From NCBI GenBank assembly GCA_035293245.1, contig DATDOO010000364.1, positions 1 through 6,241 on the forward strand: 6,241 bases of DNA. Reading direction: 5' to 3'. Below are positions 5,097 to 6,241 of this stretch, in pieces. The stretch comes from DATDOO01 sp035293245 (lineage in GTDB: Bacteria; Pseudomonadota; Gammaproteobacteria; Methylococcales; Methylococcaceae). The translations under genes and the position numbers were made by a program. The stretch's first letter is position 1; each line of letters starts with the position of its first letter. The notes under the pieces were generated by a model. That model was given only the letters and a program-made list of their open reading frames with translations. It did no database searches and was not told the origin of the DNA.

Positions 5097-5261
5097 ATGC
5101 TCATTTACAGAAAAGCCGCGCCATGCGCGGCGGGCGGCGCTTGCCAAAAAAATGAAGCCGCCCCCGGCTGGCACCGGGAAGCGGCCTTGGGAACATCGTG
5201 CAAATACCAATTTAAACCATTCCTGTCTCGTCTAAAAGCCGCCGTGGGGGTAACCCCATGA
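5097..5261 (+). CDS. Small ORF, 54 residues, overlapping the primase start
   Basis: The product starts MLIYRKAAPCAAGGACQKNE and ends SRLKAAVGVTP. It has three cysteines (10, 16, 35), is basic and has no membrane segment or known domain. The start is 3 nt after the 29-residue ORF and its TGA overlaps the primase ATG at 5258 (ATGA), so the chain of coupled genes is unbroken. GAG at 5084-5086 or GGTGGG at 5086-5091 is only a modest ribosome site. Two stable hairpins lie within it. The region could instead be an untranslated structured leader for the primase. The overlap favours coding, but confidence is limited. Confidence 0.45.
   Translation: MLIYRKAAPCAAGGACQKNEAAPGWHREAALGTSCKYQFKPFLSRLKAAVGVTP
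5115..5131 (-). terminator. Possible minus-strand terminator hairpin
   Basis: GCCGCG (5115-5120) and CGCGGC (5126-5131) form a 6-bp GC stem around CCATG. Read on the minus strand it is followed by TTTT (5114-5111), a short intrinsic terminator pattern that could stop antisense transcription entering the AlpA-like gene. On the plus strand there is no T run. Confidence 0.35.
5157..5185. other. Stable GC-rich hairpin within the 54-codon ORF
   Basis: GCCGC (5157-5161) pairs with GCGGC (5181-5185), and inside it CCCGG (5163-5167) pairs with CCGGG (5174-5178) around a 6-nt loop. It lies about 70 nt ahead of the primase start and could influence primase expression. Its structure is seen from base pairing only. 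Confidence 0.4.
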
Positions 5262-6241
5262 GCGCTGTAAAGAAGTTCAAGGACGCCATGCGTGCCACCG
5301 GGCTGGAACCGCCCGAGGTGATCGAACCGGACCGGTTCCACCGCTTCCCCGGCACCGGCAGGCGCAACGGCGACGACGCCGGATGGTGCAAATTGTTCGA
5401 CGACGAGCGCGGCGGCGTGTTCGGCGATTTTTCCACCGGACTGGACGAGACTTGGCAAGCCGAACCTTCGCGGCGTTATTCACCCGAAGAACGCGAAGCT
5501 TTCCGGCGGCGCTGCGAAGCGGAACGACGGGAGCGAGACGAACGCGAAAGCCAGCGCCACGAAGACGCGGCCAAACATGCCGGCAGACTGCTGGCAGGGG
5601 CTATCGACGATCCGGCGCAACACCCCTACGCCATCAAAAAGGGCGTTCCCCTGGGGCCGCTGGTGCGGCGTAGGCTGTGGCCGCAACGGAGCTGGGCTGA
5701 TGCCCTGCTGGTTCCGGTTTACGGCGCTGATGGCAAGGTGTGGACGCTTGAAGCCATCAACCCGGACGGCGAGAAAGACTACCTGAAAGGCGGGAGCAAA
5801 CGTGGTTGTTTCCACCCATTCGGCAAAATTCGCGGCGTGAAGCGCGTCCTGATCGGCGAAGGGCTTGCGACGGTGGCAGCGGTTCACGCGGTAGACGGTA
5901 GCCCAGCGGTGGCGGCGATGGATGCCGGGAATCTTGAACACACGGCGCGGGCGGTGCGAGAACTGGCCCCGGATGCCCTGCTGGTTTTCCTGGCCGATAA
6001 CGACGTGAAGCCGAATGGTGAGAATCCGGGCCTGAAAGCGGCGACGGACGCGGCGCGGGCCGTGGGCGGCGTGGTGGCCGTGCCGGAACTGGACGGGCGC
6101 AGGTGCGACTTTTGGGATTTATGGCACGAACGCGGGCCGGACGCGGTGAAGGCGGCGCTGGGGAAGGCCAGCAAGCCGGAATTCGCCACGGGCGGCGAAA
6201 CATGGCCGCAACCCCAGACGTTGCCGGACGGCCTGCCCCCC
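5258..6241 (+). CDS. TOPRIM-domain DNA primase (P4-alpha/TraC-like), 3'-truncated by window edge
   Basis: The frame is open for 328 codons to the window end. The product probably primes element DNA replication, often together with a C-terminal helicase in this family. The N-terminal part holds RFHRFPGTGRRNGDDAGWCKLFDDERGGVFGDF-type residues (26-60), usual in phage and plasmid TOPRIM primases. A charged helix follows (77-110, ERERDERE-like). The TOPRIM domain starts at VLIGEGLATVAAVH with catalytic Glu201 and continues to LVFLADND with Asp247 and Asp249. Its EGLAT corresponds to the EGYATA motif of P4 alpha and TraC primases, with Tyr replaced by Leu. There is no N-terminal zinc-finger cysteine cluster. 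The ATG at 5258 overlaps the preceding ORF's stop. Beyond 310 a Pro-rich linker begins, probably leading to a helicase or AAA domain that is not visible here. Confidence 0.88.
   Translation, partial: MSAVKKFKDAMRATGLEPPEVIEPDRFHRFPGTGRRNGDDAGWCKLFDDERGGVFGDFSTGLDETWQAEPSRRYSPEEREAFRRRCEAERRERDERESQRHEDAAKHAGRLLAGAIDDPAQHPYAIKKGVPLGPLVRRRLWPQRSWADALLVPVYGADGKVWTLEAINPDGEKDYLKGGSKRGCFHPFGKIRGVKRVLIGEGLATVAAVHAVDGSPAVAAMDAGNLEHTARAVRELAPDALLVFLADNDVKPNGENPGLKAATDAARAVGGVVAVPELDGRRCDFWDLWHERGPDAVKAALGKASKPEFATGGETWPQPQTLPDGLPP

Larger units (their letters stand above)
2647..6241. mobile_element. Left end of a P4-like integrative element, incomplete
   Basis: From the tRNA 3' end the gene order is integrase, a coupled unknown gene, an AlpA-like regulator, two micro-ORFs and a TOPRIM primase. 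This is the layout of P4-like satellites and related integrative islands. The left boundary is taken as the tRNA end. The right boundary, helicase part of the replication protein, capsid-hijacking genes and any cargo are not in the window. It may equally be the end of a larger prophage or genomic island. No transposase or insertion sequence is seen. Confidence 0.75.

Noticed and set aside
5480..5941. 153-codon minus-strand frame opposite the primase
   Set aside because: No domain; complement of the TOPRIM primase frame.

Overview
The window looks like chromosomal DNA of a GC-rich proteobacterium, probably beta or gamma. The lineage is inferred from the DapE and PA0069-type radical SAM pair, a CCA-encoding tRNA gene and a P4-type integrase. 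No gene here fixes the genus.

Left part, 1-2342, host core. A dapE gene (lysine and diaminopimelate synthesis) enters from the left edge without its first ~94 codons. It converges, with a 9-bp overlap of coding ends, on a minus-strand radical SAM gene of the PA0069 family. A small gene for a two-helix membrane protein diverges from that gene behind an extended -10 promoter.

Junction, 2343-2714. This is a tRNA-Leu(UAA) gene split in the anticodon loop by a 219-nt group I intron (2378-2596) that encodes no protein. The exons rejoin into an 85-nt class II tRNA with a 7-bp acceptor stem, a long variable arm and an encoded CCA. The intron keeps the guide sequence, P2, P4-P9 pairings and the terminal G expected for self-splicing. 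A strong intrinsic terminator follows the tRNA.

Right part, from about 2647 to the window end, is the left end of an integrative element that probably uses the tRNA 3' end as its attachment site. It holds four GGGGGCAT boxes (two direct, two inverted), a P4-type tyrosine integrase, a coupled gene of unknown function, a 99-bp control region with inverted and direct repeats, and then a tightly packed operon. The operon has an AlpA-like regulator with an AT-hook-like N-terminus, two micro-ORFs of 29 and 54 codons, and a TOPRIM-domain primase of the P4-alpha/TraC type that runs off the right edge. This order (integrase, AlpA-like regulator, small ORFs, primase) is that of P4-like satellites and related genomic islands.

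The most notable feature is a single tRNA gene that carries an intron in its anticodon loop and apparently also serves as the docking site of an integrative element at its 3' end.
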